A stretch of DNA of 64,000 nucleotides, taken from the NCBI GenBank assembly GCA_019510185.1, contig JAEKKV010000018.1, positions 44,582-108,581 on the forward strand. The letters are read 5' to 3'. Both the position numbers and the translations under genes were made by a program. The stretch is from Verrucomicrobiota bacterium (lineage in GTDB: Bacteria > Verrucomicrobiota > Verrucomicrobiia > Opitutales > Opitutaceae). The notes below the pieces were generated by a model. The model did no database searches, was not told the origin of the DNA, and saw only the letters and a list, made by a program, of their open reading frames with translations. Shown here one piece after another: positions 43,075-52,339 of this stretch; positions within the stretch are counted from its first letter, which is position 1, and every line of letters begins with the position of its first letter.

Positions 43075-43968
43075 TCAGCGACGGCTGAGCAGGTCCTTTG
43101 CCTCGTCGAGCAGGTGTTTTTCCTCGGCGGTGAGGGCACCGAAGCCTTGGCTGTTGATTTTATCGAGAATGCGGTCGACCTCGGCGCGCAACGATTCGCG
43201 GCTGGTGAGGTTGACCTTGAAGACCGGAGCGGCGGCCGTCTCGGTCTTGCGCGTTTTGCGAAACCAGCGCGGGAGCTCGATGGCGGCGCGCTGATTGAAC
43301 GGCCATTCGCGCTCATGGAGATGGTGAAAATAAAGCCAGCCGGCGAGCATCCCGCCCAAGTGGGCGGAGTGGGCGATGCCGAGGGAGGAATGGTGGGGCA
43401 GCTCCAGAAAAAGAAGTCCGAAGAGGTCGAAGGCGAGCAGGCCCAGGGCAAGGTATTTGGGCTTGAGCGAGACGGGGATGAAGAAAAAGAGCAGCAGTGT
43501 GATCGGCTGATTCGGATTCAGACAGGCGAACACCACCAGCAATCCGCAGACGATCGCGGAGGCACCGATGAGCTGTCCGCCGGCGGTCCAATTGAATCCC
43601 AGCCAGGTTAATCCGCCCAAAAGCACGGCGCTCAGGCATAACCCAACAAAGCGTTGTCCGCCCAGCGAGGGGATCAGCTCGCGCCCGAGAAAGTAAATGC
43701 CCAGCAGGTTGGTCACAATGTGCAGGAACTGGCTGGGATCGTGCAGCAAGCCGTAACTGAACAGCGTCCAGACAAAGCCTTCGCGGAAAGTGGCCGGGGA
43801 AAGCGCGAGCGCCTTGAAGAGCGTTTCGGCAAAGGCCGAGGCGGGAAACCAGTGCAACGCGATGCTTTCGACCACAAACCCCGCCGCAATGACGCAAATA
43901 ACCCACGCGAGTGCGGACACGGGGTGCCGCCCTTCGTTTTCACGCATGTAGTACCGGTCAGAAAGCAT
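43075..43968 (-). CDS. Rhomboid-family intramembrane serine protease
   Basis: A 297-residue membrane protein with about six helices in residues 20-215. The rhomboid elements are seen in order: LHDPSQFLHIVTNLLGIYFLG (helix 2 His/Asn), the active-site stretch LIGASAIVCGLL, which has GASA where the usual motif is GxSG, and AHSAHLGGMLAGW with the catalytic His. Rhomboids cleave within or near membrane helices. The hydrophilic C-terminal ~80 residues hold a helical tail (EEKHLLDEAKDLLSRR). Another ATG at 43947 would start seven codons later. It lies 82 bases downstream of prc in the gene order on the minus strand, possibly its upstream neighbour in transcription. Confidence 0.9.
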   Translation of the reverse strand: MLSDRYYMRENEGRHPVSALAWVICVIAAGFVVESIALHWFPASAFAETLFKALALSPATFREGFVWTLFSYGLLHDPSQFLHIVTNLLGIYFLGRELIPSLGGQRFVGLCLSAVLLGGLTWLGFNWTAGGQLIGASAIVCGLLVVFACLNPNQPITLLLFFFIPVSLKPKYLALGLLAFDLFGLLFLELPHHSSLGIAHSAHLGGMLAGWLYFHHLHEREWPFNQRAAIELPRWFRKTRKTETAAAPVFKVNLTSRESLRAEVDRILDKINSQGFGALTAEEKHLLDEAKDLLSRR

Positions 43969-44123
43969 GCCGGTCTAAATTAGGAAATGACTTTCGCGAA
44001 CACAAGCCGCCACCCCTGATTGCCCCGTCTTTTCACGGGGGACGGAGGATTACCAGGGGATTTGAGCGGTGATCCGCCTGCCCGCTTGACAGGGCGGGGC
44101 ATTCCTCTTTGTTGCCAAAAGCC

Positions 44124-44360
44124 ATGGCCAATAAAGCAGACAAGTGGGACCAAAACGTCGCCGGAAAGTTTTTCGTCGACCAACAATGCATCGATTGCGA
44201 CCTGTGCCGCGAGACGGCTCCGGCCTTTTTCACCCGTCATGACGAGGGTGGCTATTCTTTCGTGCACAAACAGCCCACCACGGAAGATGAAGTCGCTCTG
44301 TGCATGGAAGCCCTTGAAGGCTGCCCCGTCGAGGCGATCGGCAACGACGGCGACGCCTGA
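44124..44360 (+). CDS. [4Fe-4S] ferredoxin
   Basis: A 78-residue ferredoxin of the short, single-cluster type. The cluster ligands are in QCIDCDLCRETAP (three Cys with C-x2-C-x2-C spacing) and in a final CP (EALEGCPVEAIG), with an extra Cys in ALCMEALEG. It carries electrons to unknown partners. An upstream TTGACA at 44086 could be a -35 box, but the matching -10 (TTGTTG at 44109) is poor. The gene stands alone between rhomboid and the biotin operon and ends in its own terminator. Confidence 0.9.
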   Translation: MANKADKWDQNVAGKFFVDQQCIDCDLCRETAPAFFTRHDEGGYSFVHKQPTTEDEVALCMEALEGCPVEAIGNDGDA

Positions 44361-44384
44361 GTTCCTCTGCGCAGTCTGAATTTT

Positions 44385-44415
44385 AAACCCCGCGGAAATC
44401 CCGCGGGGTTTTTTG
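44385..44415 (+). terminator. Rho-independent terminator after the ferredoxin gene
   Basis: AAACCCCGCGG (44385-44395) and CCGCGGGGTTT (44401-44411) form an 11-bp stem around AAATC, followed by a T-run. It separates the ferredoxin from the biotin operon. Confidence 0.93.
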
Positions 44416-44436
44416 TGTCCGGCGGACGATCTCGGC

Positions 44437-44469
44437 TTGTTAAGTTGGTTTTCGGTTTCAGTTAACGAA
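44437..44469. promoter_or_regulatory. Candidate BirA operator upstream of bioA
   Basis: TTGTTAAGT (44437-44445) and AGTTAACGA (44460-44468) form an imperfect inverted repeat (7 of 9 positions symmetric) with a 14-base spacer. The shape matches the bacterial BirA (biotin repressor) operator pattern, TTGT-AAC arms facing GTT-ACAA about 14-16 bases apart. It lies about 100 bases before the bioA start codon. Confidence 0.5.
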
Positions 44470-44568
44470 AGCTTGTTTCACGATTCGCGGCTGATAAGAC
44501 AGAGCCGTGTCTCCCCTCGCTCCTTTTCCTTTAACGTGTTCCCGCGCGACCGGGTTCCGGAACGCGTC

Positions 44569-45948
44569 ATGATGGGAGCGGCGCATCCTCTTTCTGCGGC
44601 GGAGGCTGATCGGCGCCATGTGTGGCACCCGTTTACGCAAATGCAGGAGTATTGGGAGCAACCTCCGCTGGTCATCGCGTCCGGCCAAGGCGGATGGCTG
44701 ACCGACGTCGAGGGCCGCACCTATCTCGATGGCAACGCCTCCATTTGGACCAACGTCCATGGGCACAACGACCCCGATTTGAACGCCGCCTTGCAACGCC
44801 AGCTCGGCCGGGTTGCGCATGCGACCATGCTCGGCCTCGCGCATGAGCCGGGCGCGGCGCTGGCGGCCGAGCTGGCCCGGTTGGCCCCCGAGGGGCTGTC
44901 GCGCGTTTTTTTCACCGACAACGGCGCCGGAGCGGTCGAGGTCGCTCTGAAGATGTCGTTTCAATATTGGCAGCTTGAGGGCCGGCCGGAAAAGCGCGGC
45001 GTGATCGGTCTCGCGGGCGGTTATCATGGCGACACCATCGGCACGATGGCGGTGGGAGACAGCGGATTTTTCCATGAGCGGTTTCGCGCCTGGGGCTTTC
45101 CGGCCGATCACTTTCCCGCACCGATCTGTCGGGAGTGGGCCGGCGTGGTGCACGAGGCGGATGCTCGCGAGAGCCTGGCCGCGCTCGAGGCCTTGCTGCG
45201 CGAGAAGGCGGACCGGACGGCCTGCCTCATTCTTGAGCCCTCGGTGCAAGGCGCGGCCGGGATGCGCCTGCAACCGCCGGGTTTCGCGCGTTCGGTCGCG
45301 GCGCTCTGTCGCCAATACGGTGTGCACGTGATTTTTGACGAGGTCTTTGTCGGCTTTGGCCGTCTCGGGCCGCTGCTCGTCTGCGCCGAAGAGGGCGTGA
45401 CGCCGGATTTTCTGTGTCTGGCGAAAGGTCTGACCGGCGGCTACCTGCCGCTGGCGGCAACGCTCGCGCGCGAGGATATTTTCAAGACGTTCCTCGGTTC
45501 CTACGAAAGCCGCCGGGCGTTTTTTCACGGACATACTTTTACGGGCAATCCTCTGGCTGCGGCGGTCGCCTTGGAAAACATCCGCAAACTTCGCGAATGG
45601 GATGACGCCGGCGCGCTGCCGGCGCGCGCGGCGTGTTTCGGGCGGCTGCTCGAAGCTGCGTTCGCGGCGCATCCGCATGTACGCGAGTTACGCCATCGCG
45701 GACTGACCGCGGCGATCGATCTCATGCCGGCCGGCGGCGGCGAATATCCGGTCGCGGCCCGCGCGGCGCTGCGCGTCTGCCTGCGGGCGCGCGATCACGG
45801 GCTGCTCCTGCGTCCGCTCGGCGACTCACTCCTGCTCGTGCCGCCGCTCTGCCTGTCCGAGCCGGAGCTGGGCGAGCTGGTGAGCCGCACGCTGCGCGCC
45901 ATCGACGACGTCCTTCCCGATTTTCAATCCCATGCACAACGTTCCTGA
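44569..45948 (+). CDS. bioA: Adenosylmethionine-8-amino-7-oxononanoate aminotransferase
   Basis: BioA transfers the amino group of SAM to 8-amino-7-oxononanoate (KAPA) to give 7,8-diaminopelargonate, using PLP. The 459-residue protein opens with [20 protein letters not shown], the family's substrate-binding stretch, and carries [16 protein letters not shown]. The PLP lysine is K286 in [13 protein letters not shown], following the metal and cofactor Asp in [17 protein letters not shown] 44569 gives a normal length; a second ATG follows one codon later. It heads the operon and overlaps bioB by 17 bases. Confidence 0.95.
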   Translation: MMGAAHPLSAAEADRRHVWHPFTQMQEYWEQPPLVIASGQGGWLTDVEGRTYLDGNASIWTNVHGHNDPDLNAALQRQLGRVAHATMLGLAHEPGAALAAELARLAPEGLSRVFFTDNGAGAVEVALKMSFQYWQLEGRPEKRGVIGLAGGYHGDTIGTMAVGDSGFFHERFRAWGFPADHFPAPICREWAGVVHEADARESLAALEALLREKADRTACLILEPSVQGAAGMRLQPPGFARSVAALCRQYGVHVIFDEVFVGFGRLGPLLVCAEEGVTPDFLCLAKGLTGGYLPLAATLAREDIFKTFLGSYESRRAFFHGHTFTGNPLAAAVALENIRKLREWDDAGALPARAACFGRLLEAAFAAHPHVRELRHRGLTAAIDLMPAGGGEYPVAARAALRVCLRARDHGLLLRPLGDSLLLVPPLCLSEPELGELVSRTLRAIDDVLPDFQSHAQRS

Positions 45949-46891
45949 CCTGACCGCCATCCGCGCCTTGTACGACCTGCCTTTGCCCGAGCTGATGTTT
46001 CGGGCCCAGACGGTTCACCGCCAGCACCACGATCCCGCGGCCGTGCAGCTCTGCACGCTCCAATCCATCAAGACCGGCCGCTGTCCCGAGGACTGCAAAT
46101 ATTGCCCGCAATCGGCGCACAACTCCACCGGGCTCCAGCCCGAGCCGCTGCTCGACACGGCGGAGATCGTCGCCAGCGCGAAGCGGGCGCAGTCCGGCGG
46201 GGCGTCACGCTTCTGCATGGGCGCGGCCTGGCGCGAGGTGAAGGACGGTGCGCAGTTCGATTCGGTGCTCGCCTCGGTGCGCGGCGTTTCCTCCCTCGGC
46301 CTCGAGGTGTGCTGCACCCTTGGCATGTTGACGGAAGACCAGGCCGGGAAGCTCAAGGACGCAGGCTGCGACGTGTATAACCACAATCTCGATACATCGC
46401 GCGAATATTATCCCGAGATCATCACGACCCGCACCTACGACGAGCGGCTGGAGACGCTCGCGGCGGCGCGCCGGGCCGGCCTTCAGGTCTGCAGCGGCGG
46501 CATTCTCGGCTTGGGCGAGGCGGTGGACGACCGCTTGAAACTTCTGCACGAGCTCGCCTCCCTCGACCCGCAGCCGGATTCCGTGCCGGTCAACGCCCTC
46601 GTCGCGGTCGAAGGCACACCTTTGGAGGAGCAGGCACCGGTCGATCCGATCGAGTTCGTGCGCGTCATTGCGGTTGCGCGCATTCTCATGCCTCGCGCGA
46701 TGGTGCGCCTTTCCGCGGGTCGCACCGCCATGAGCCCGGAGCTCCAGGCGCTGTGCTTCATGGCCGGAGCCAACAGCCTTTTCCTGGGCGACCGCCTGCT
46801 CACCACGCCGAATCCGGAGCGCTCGACCGACTTCATGCTGCTGGAGCGTCTGGGCATGCATCCGCTGACGCCGGCGGGCGCGACGGCCTGA
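45932..46891 (+). CDS. bioB: Biotin synthase
   Basis: BioB is the radical-SAM enzyme that inserts sulfur into dethiobiotin to close the thiophane ring, the last step of biotin synthesis. At 319 residues it has the radical-SAM cluster ligands C51, C55 and C58 in [13 protein letters not shown]. The second (2Fe-2S) cluster area and substrate loops follow, for example [15 protein letters not shown], and the C-terminal [15 protein letters not shown]. Its first 17 bases lie within bioA. The next gene follows 6 bases later. Confidence 0.97.
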   Translation: MHNVPDLTAIRALYDLPLPELMFRAQTVHRQHHDPAAVQLCTLQSIKTGRCPEDCKYCPQSAHNSTGLQPEPLLDTAEIVASAKRAQSGGASRFCMGAAWREVKDGAQFDSVLASVRGVSSLGLEVCCTLGMLTEDQAGKLKDAGCDVYNHNLDTSREYYPEIITTRTYDERLETLAAARRAGLQVCSGGILGLGEAVDDRLKLLHELASLDPQPDSVPVNALVAVEGTPLEEQAPVDPIEFVRVIAVARILMPRAMVRLSAGRTAMSPELQALCFMAGANSLFLGDRLLTTPNPERSTDFMLLERLGMHPLTPAGATA

Positions 46892-46897
46892 GCGGGA

Positions 46898-48712
46898 ATG
46901 CGCACACTTTTCGTCACCGGATCGGATACCGGCGTGGGCAAAACCCACGCCACCGCCGCGCTGGCCCAGCTGCTGGCCGGGACCGGCGCGCGCGTGCAGA
47001 TCGTCAAGGCCGTGGAGACGGGACGCGCAGCCGGCCGGACCGGCGATGCCGCGCGCGCCGGTGAACTGGCCGGCGGCGTGGCGGCGTTCACGTTGAAAAC
47101 GTTCGCCGCGCCGCTGGCTCCGCTCGCCGCGGCGGAGGCGGAGGGCGCGCACCTTTCGCTGGAGGAACTGACGGCGGCGCTCGATGCACTGCCACCGTGC
47201 GATTGGCGCGTTGTCGAAGGCGCGGGAGGAATCGCCGTCCCGGTGGATTCCGACGGTCGTGACTGGGCGGATTTTGCGACGGCCATCGCCGCGGAGCGAG
47301 TCGTGCTGGTCGTGGCCGACCGGCTGGGCGCGATCAACCAGGCCCGGCTGGCGCAGGCCTACGCCGAATCCCGCGATTTGCGCGCGGGCGTGTGGCTGAA
47401 CGCCACGGCTCCGGCCGACCCGCAGGTGGCGGCGGCGAATCGCGTCGGTCTGCTCGCAACCCAAGTGCCGCTCTGGGCGACACAGGCGCATGACGCGGGC
47501 CTGCCTGAAAATCCGGAGGTGATCACCCGATTTTTCACCGAAAATCCGGAGACGGACGGGGACTCTGAGTCGGCGGGTGTGGTGGCGCGTTGCCGCGAAG
47601 CTTTGGCAGTGCGCACGCAACGCGGGCTGCGGCGCGGCCTGCGGGTGCAGACGGCGTCGGTGAATGTGCTGAATCTGGCGGATAATGATTATCTGGCGCT
47701 GGCCCGCGATCCCGCGGTGGCCGAAGCGGTGGGCCGGGCGGCCCGGGATGAAGGTTCCTCGGCGGCGGCTTCGCCGCTGGTCACCGGCTGGCGGCCGGCG
47801 CACGAACGCCTGATGAATGAGTTGTGCGCCTGGCACGGGCTGCCGTTTGGGTTGCTGTGGACAAGCGGGTACGCTGCCAACGCGGGCGTGCTCGGCGTGC
47901 TGCCGGCGCGCGGAGACCTCGTGCTGGCGGACCGACTGATCCACCACAGCATGATCGCCGGTCTGCTCCGGAGCGGGGCGCGGCTGCAACGCTATCGTCA
48001 TCTCGATTTGGATCAGTTGGAAAAGGCCCTGACGGATGTGGCCGGCAGGACGGTCTTCGTGGTCACGGAGAGCGTTTTCAGCATGGACGGCGATTATCCC
48101 GACCTGGCCCGGCTGGCGGAGTTGAAAAATCGATACGGTTTTTTCTGGATCCTGGACGAGGCGCATGGCCTGGGCTGGTATGGCGCGGAAGGCGCGGGGC
48201 TGGCGCGGGAGGCGGGCGTGGCGGGCGCGGTGGACGTGCTTGTCGGCACGTTCGGGAAAACGCTCGCCTCGGGTGGCGCGTACACGCTTTTCCGCGACGA
48301 AACGGTGCGCGATCACGTGATGAACACGGCGGGAGAATTCATTTACTCGACGGCGATGCCCCCGCCTGCGGCCGCGGGGGCGCTGGCGGCTCTGGAGCGG
48401 GTGCGTACGCTGGCGGTGGACCAGCCGGTGTGGCGGGCGATGTCGCGTCGTTTTCGCGGGCGATTGCGCGCGGCGGGTTGGGATGCCATGGACGGGGATT
48501 CTCCGGTGGTGCCGGTGCGCATCGGCGAAGCGGCGCGCGTGGTCGCGCTGGCGGCGGCTTTGCGTGAAGCGGGTATTCTTGCCGCGGCGGTGCGGCCGCC
48601 GACGGTGCCGGAGGGCACGAGCCGGCTGAGGTTTTCTCTCAAGCGGACCTTTGACGACCATCAGGCCGGGCGGGTGCTGGCGGCCATGGAAGCGTGGAGG
48701 CGCGGCGCGTGA
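46898..48712 (+). CDS. bioDF: BioD-BioF fusion: dethiobiotin synthetase and KAPA synthase
   Basis: A 604-residue protein that joins two biotin enzymes. Residues 1-~225 are BioD, with the P-loop GSDTGVGKT (residues 8-16) and VVEGAGGIAVPVD; BioD uses ATP and CO2 to form the ureido ring of dethiobiotin. Residues ~240-604 are BioF, the PLP enzyme that makes KAPA from pimeloyl-ACP and alanine: SPLVTGWRPAHERL, ILDEAHGLGWYG and the PLP lysine K454 in VGTFGKTLASGG. A Glu/Asp-rich linker lies near 225-235. The reading frame passes between the domains without interruption. It starts 6 bases after bioB and ends in a 4-base overlap with the next gene. Confidence 0.95.
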   Translation: MRTLFVTGSDTGVGKTHATAALAQLLAGTGARVQIVKAVETGRAAGRTGDAARAGELAGGVAAFTLKTFAAPLAPLAAAEAEGAHLSLEELTAALDALPPCDWRVVEGAGGIAVPVDSDGRDWADFATAIAAERVVLVVADRLGAINQARLAQAYAESRDLRAGVWLNATAPADPQVAAANRVGLLATQVPLWATQAHDAGLPENPEVITRFFTENPETDGDSESAGVVARCREALAVRTQRGLRRGLRVQTASVNVLNLADNDYLALARDPAVAEAVGRAARDEGSSAAASPLVTGWRPAHERLMNELCAWHGLPFGLLWTSGYAANAGVLGVLPARGDLVLADRLIHHSMIAGLLRSGARLQRYRHLDLDQLEKALTDVAGRTVFVVTESVFSMDGDYPDLARLAELKNRYGFFWILDEAHGLGWYGAEGAGLAREAGVAGAVDVLVGTFGKTLASGGAYTLFRDETVRDHVMNTAGEFIYSTAMPPPAAAGALAALERVRTLAVDQPVWRAMSRRFRGRLRAAGWDAMDGDSPVVPVRIGEAARVVALAAALREAGILAAAVRPPTVPEGTSRLRFSLKRTFDDHQAGRVLAAMEAWRRGA

Positions 48713-49320
48713 AAATCGGCTGGGTCATGGGATGGGCGGTGCCGGAAGTTTGGTTTTCCGCGCAAGTACGGGCGGCGTTTCCCGACGCCGAGCACTTTTT
48801 TTTTGCACCCACCGAGGCGGCGCTGACCGGTTTGGAGCAGGCCGGTCCGCTGGATTGCGTGGCGGGTTATTCACTGGGCGCGCACTGCCTGCTGGCGGAG
48901 GCCGGCCGGGTGGCCCGGCTGGGGGCGCGCGTGACGCTGCTGGCGCCGATTCTGGCTTTTCCCGCGGAGGAGGCGCTAGGCGGGCGGGTGGCGCGGACGC
49001 AGGTGCGCTATCTGGCGCGCTGGCTCAAGCGGGACCGGCCGGCGGCGCTGGCGGATTTTTACAGCCGGGCGGGGCTCGACCTGACACCGGAAGAAGCGGC
49101 GGAGCTGTCGATGGAAACGTTGAATGCCGGGCTGGTCCGGCTGGAGCAGGGACGGGTGGAACCACCGGTTCCGGACGGCTGGCGGTTGTATTTGGGCGAT
49201 CATGACGCATTGCTGGATGCGACGGCGCTGGCCCGGCAGTTGCCCGGACTGGTCGCCGTGGCGAACGGTACGCATCATCCGGCGGCGTTGTTGCGCGCGT
49301 GGGCGGAGGACGGGTTATGA
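48709..49320 (+). CDS. BioH/BioG-like alpha/beta hydrolase (candidate pimeloyl-ACP methyl ester esterase)
   Basis: A 203-residue small hydrolase starting at GTG 48709, inside the last codons of bioDF. An oxyanion-type segment GWVMGWAVPEVWF near the start, a nucleophile elbow GYSLGAH (Ser55), a candidate acid GDHDALL and a candidate catalytic His in GTHHPAALL form a complete triad in the usual order. Between bioDF and bioC it occupies the place of BioH or BioG, which remove the methyl group from pimeloyl-ACP methyl ester, and the tryptophan-rich start resembles them. I assign it by context; sequence alone cannot separate BioH, BioG and other types. It overlaps bioC by 4 bases (ATGA). Confidence 0.72.
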   Translation: MKIGWVMGWAVPEVWFSAQVRAAFPDAEHFFFAPTEAALTGLEQAGPLDCVAGYSLGAHCLLAEAGRVARLGARVTLLAPILAFPAEEALGGRVARTQVRYLARWLKRDRPAALADFYSRAGLDLTPEEAAELSMETLNAGLVRLEQGRVEPPVPDGWRLYLGDHDALLDATALARQLPGLVAVANGTHHPAALLRAWAEDGL

Positions 49321-50048
49321 AAACGGCGGTGGTGGCGGCGGGTTTTTCCAAGGCGGCGCACACCTATGCGAGGCATGCCGGCGTCCAGAAGGCGGCGGCG
49401 GACTGGCTGGCGGAGTGGCTGCCGATCGAACGGACCGGGCGGGCGCTTGAAGTGGGCGCGGGGCCGGGGATTTTCACCCGTCATCTGGTCCCATGGAAGG
49501 GCCGGTTGGTGGCGACCGATGCTTCGGCGGCGATGTGTGTGCAAGGCCGTTTGGTCTGGCCGCAGATTGAATGGCGGCCGATGCGGGCGGAGGTGCCGGA
49601 GCTTGGGTCTTGGGATTGGATTTTCACGAGCAGCATGTTGCAGTGGGCGACGGAGCCGGCGGCGGTTTTCGAAGCCTGGCGCACCGCGCTGGCGCCGGGC
49701 GGACGAATATTGGGCGGATTGTTTGTGGAGGAAAGTCTGCCGGAATTACGGGCGTTGATGGGCGGCTGGTCGCCGGTGGCCTGGCGAACGTCCGAGATGT
49801 GGCGAAGCAGCCTGGAAGGCGCGGGATTGCGCGTCCTCCGGTCGGAGACACGACGTGGCGAGTTCGCGCATGCATCCGCCTTGGAGTTGTTGCGCGGGCT
49901 GCACGGAGTGGGGGCGACGCCCGTGCGGCGGCTGTCTTCGGGGGCGCTGCGCCGGCTGTTGCGCGATTATGAAGCCCTCCATGGCGGACCGGATGGCGTG
50001 AGGGCGACGTGGACGTTTTACCGGTTTGAGGCGGAGCGGCCGGCCTGA
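49317..50048 (+). CDS. bioC: Malonyl-ACP O-methyltransferase
   Basis: BioC methylates the free carboxyl of malonyl-ACP so that fatty acid synthesis can build the pimelate chain. This 243-residue SAM methyltransferase has the motif ALEVGAGPGIFTRHLV (motif I), VATDASAAM and DWIFTSSMLQWATEP, the latter characteristic of BioC. AAGFSKAAHTYARHAGVQ at the N-terminus is the typical FS-x-A-x-x-Y opening of BioC. It begins ATGA-coupled to the esterase candidate and ends the operon. Confidence 0.88.
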   Translation: MKTAVVAAGFSKAAHTYARHAGVQKAAADWLAEWLPIERTGRALEVGAGPGIFTRHLVPWKGRLVATDASAAMCVQGRLVWPQIEWRPMRAEVPELGSWDWIFTSSMLQWATEPAAVFEAWRTALAPGGRILGGLFVEESLPELRALMGGWSPVAWRTSEMWRSSLEGAGLRVLRSETRRGEFAHASALELLRGLHGVGATPVRRLSSGALRRLLRDYEALHGGPDGVRATWTFYRFEAERPA

Positions 50049-50095
50049 GTCACTTGCGGTTTGACAAGAGGCGCGGGCGCTTGGTCATTGCCGCT

Positions 50096-52165
50096 GTGTC
50101 CAACAATCCTTTTGTCGCCTCCGATTTCGAAGTTCGCTGGTCGCAGCACACGCCCGCGCGCATCGCGCCGGCCATCGAGGGGGCGCTCGTGCGGTCGCAG
50201 ACGGCGGTGGACGCAATCGCCGGTTGCGACCTCGGTGGGCTGACTTACGAGAACACGTTTCTAGCGATCGAAAACGCCACCGACGAGCTCACCCGAGCGT
50301 GGAGCAAGGTCACCCATCTTCAGTCGGTCGCCGACTCGCCGGCGCTTCGGGAGGCGCACAACGCGCTATTGCCGGCGGTCTCGGCGTTCTACGCGCGCAT
50401 CCCGCTCAACGCCGCGCTCTGGGCGCGCCTGAAGGCCTTTGCCGCCACGCCGGCGGCGGTCGCGCTCACCGGGATTCACCGGCGTTTTGTGGACGAGACC
50501 GTGGCCGATTTTCAACAGGCGGGCGCGGATCTGCCGGAGGACAAGCGTACGCGGCTGGAGGCTTTGCAAAGCGAGCTGGCTCAGCTCACGCAAAGCTACA
50601 GCGAACACGTTCTCGATGCGACCAACGCTTGGCAGCTCGTCATCGAGGACGAGACCCGCCTGAGCGGTCTGCCTGCGCACGCCGTCGCCGCTGCGAAGCA
50701 CAGCGCGGAGAGCAAAGGGCTGGGCTCGCCGGAAAGGCCGGCGTGGCGTTTCACGTTGCACATGCCCTCGATGGAACCGGTCATGCTCTACGCCGAGGAT
50801 GAGGCGCTGCGCCGGGAACTGTGGGCGGCATCCGTCGCGATCGGATCACAAGCGCCTTATGACAACACCGGGCTCGTTCAGCGGATTCTCACCCTGCGTC
50901 AGGAGAAGGCGACCTTGCTGGGAAAACCGCATTTCGCGGATCTCGTGCTGGCGCGGCGCATGGCCGGCAGCGGCGGACACGCGCTCGCGTTCATCGAGGA
51001 TCTGCAACGCCGTGCGCAACCCGCCTTTGCCCGTGAATGCGAGGAGCTGGAGGCCTTCAAGGCGAAGCAAACCGGTGGTCCGGCTGGTCCGCTGAAGGCG
51101 TGGGAGGTCAGCTACTGGTCCGAGAAACTGCGCCAGTCGCGCTATGATTTCGACGACGAGGTGCTGCGTCCCTACCTGCCGATGAACCGGGTGATTGCGG
51201 GTCTGTGGGAACTGGCGCACCGTGTGTTTGGTCTGCGTATCACCGAGCATGCGACGGGGGCCGTCGAGGTCTGGCACCCGGAGGTGAAATTCTACGATCT
51301 TCACGATGCGCGCGGCCGCCATCTTGGTTCGTTTTATGCCGACTGGCATCCGCGCGAATCCAAACGCGGCGGAGCGTGGATGGGTTATCTGGTGACGGGC
51401 GGGCCCCGGCCCGACGGTTCGCGGGCGCCGCACCTCGGCTACATCTGCGGCAACATGACACCGCCCGCCGGCGGCAGGCCCGCGCTGCTCACGCATCGCG
51501 AGGTCGAGACCATTTTTCACGAGTTCGGCCATCTCCTGCACCACCTGCTGGGCGAGGTGGAGATCAAGTCGCTCAACGGCGTCAATGTCGCCTGGGATTT
51601 CGTGGAGCTGCCTTCGCAGATCATGGAAAACTGGTGTTGGGAGCGGGAGAGCCTCGACCTGTTCGCGCGGCATCACGAGACCGGCGCGCTCATCCCCGCC
51701 GGGATTTTCGCCAAGATGACCGCCGCCAAAAATTTCCGTTCGGCCTGCGCGACGATGCGGCAGGTCCAGTTTGCAAAGATGGATCTCGGCCTGCACATGC
51801 GGGCCGTCGAGTTCGCCACGGGCGATCTGGAAGCCAAGACGCGGGCCTTGGTGGCCGATTGCATGATTCCCACCGAGCCGCCGGCTCGCACGATCGTGAA
51901 GCGGTTCAACCATCTTTTCAGCGATCCGGTGGGCTATGCGGCGGGTTACTACTCCTACAAATGGGCGGAGGTGCTCGATGCGGACGCTTTCACGCGTTTC
52001 AAACGCGAAGGCGTGTTCAATGCCAAGACCGGCGCGGATTTCGTTGAGCACATCCTTAGCCGGGGCAATTCCGAGGCCCCGGGGGTGCTTTACCGCCGCT
52101 TCATGGGGCGCGACCCCGAGCTGGCCGCGCTCCTCGTGCGCAGCGGCCTCGCGCCGGCGGCGTAG
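50096..52165 (+). CDS. M3-family oligopeptidase (oligopeptidase A/PrlC type)
   Basis: A 689-residue zinc oligopeptidase of family M3. The zinc site is in EVETIFHEFGHLLHHLLGE (HEFGH near residue 475). The family opening (VAAS-DFEVRWSQHTPARIAPA) and YKWAEVLDADAFTRFK near the C-terminus match oligopeptidase A. It degrades peptides in the cytoplasm, for example signal peptides or peptides taken up by Opp. GTG 50096 is the preferred start; a TTG at 50054 would add 14 basic residues. No clear ribosome-binding site is seen. Confidence 0.93.
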   Translation: MSNNPFVASDFEVRWSQHTPARIAPAIEGALVRSQTAVDAIAGCDLGGLTYENTFLAIENATDELTRAWSKVTHLQSVADSPALREAHNALLPAVSAFYARIPLNAALWARLKAFAATPAAVALTGIHRRFVDETVADFQQAGADLPEDKRTRLEALQSELAQLTQSYSEHVLDATNAWQLVIEDETRLSGLPAHAVAAAKHSAESKGLGSPERPAWRFTLHMPSMEPVMLYAEDEALRRELWAASVAIGSQAPYDNTGLVQRILTLRQEKATLLGKPHFADLVLARRMAGSGGHALAFIEDLQRRAQPAFARECEELEAFKAKQTGGPAGPLKAWEVSYWSEKLRQSRYDFDDEVLRPYLPMNRVIAGLWELAHRVFGLRITEHATGAVEVWHPEVKFYDLHDARGRHLGSFYADWHPRESKRGGAWMGYLVTGGPRPDGSRAPHLGYICGNMTPPAGGRPALLTHREVETIFHEFGHLLHHLLGEVEIKSLNGVNVAWDFVELPSQIMENWCWERESLDLFARHHETGALIPAGIFAKMTAAKNFRSACATMRQVQFAKMDLGLHMRAVEFATGDLEAKTRALVADCMIPTEPPARTIVKRFNHLFSDPVGYAAGYYSYKWAEVLDADAFTRFKREGVFNAKTGADFVEHILSRGNSEAPGVLYRRFMGRDPELAALLVRSGLAPAA

Positions 52166-52339
52166 GTTGCGCCGGGAAACGCTCGATTTATAACCTGCCC
52201 CGGTGTTTCCATCCACGGTCCGCAGTCTTGCAAAGAGCCGGGCAACCCTGCTTTGAAAGGCCTCCTCGATTGGCCCGCCCGGTTGCGAAATCCGGCTGGC
52301 CGTCATTTACTGCCCTCCCTTTCAACTCCCTTCAACGCC

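Noticed and set aside
44086..44114. Promoter with TTGACA before the ferredoxin gene
   Set aside because: The -35 box is perfect, but at 17-base spacing the -10 is TTGTTG, too poor to call.
46205..48661. Long minus-strand frame opposite bioB and bioDF
   Set aside because: It is His/Arg-rich and without recognisable motif; the biotin genes explain the region.
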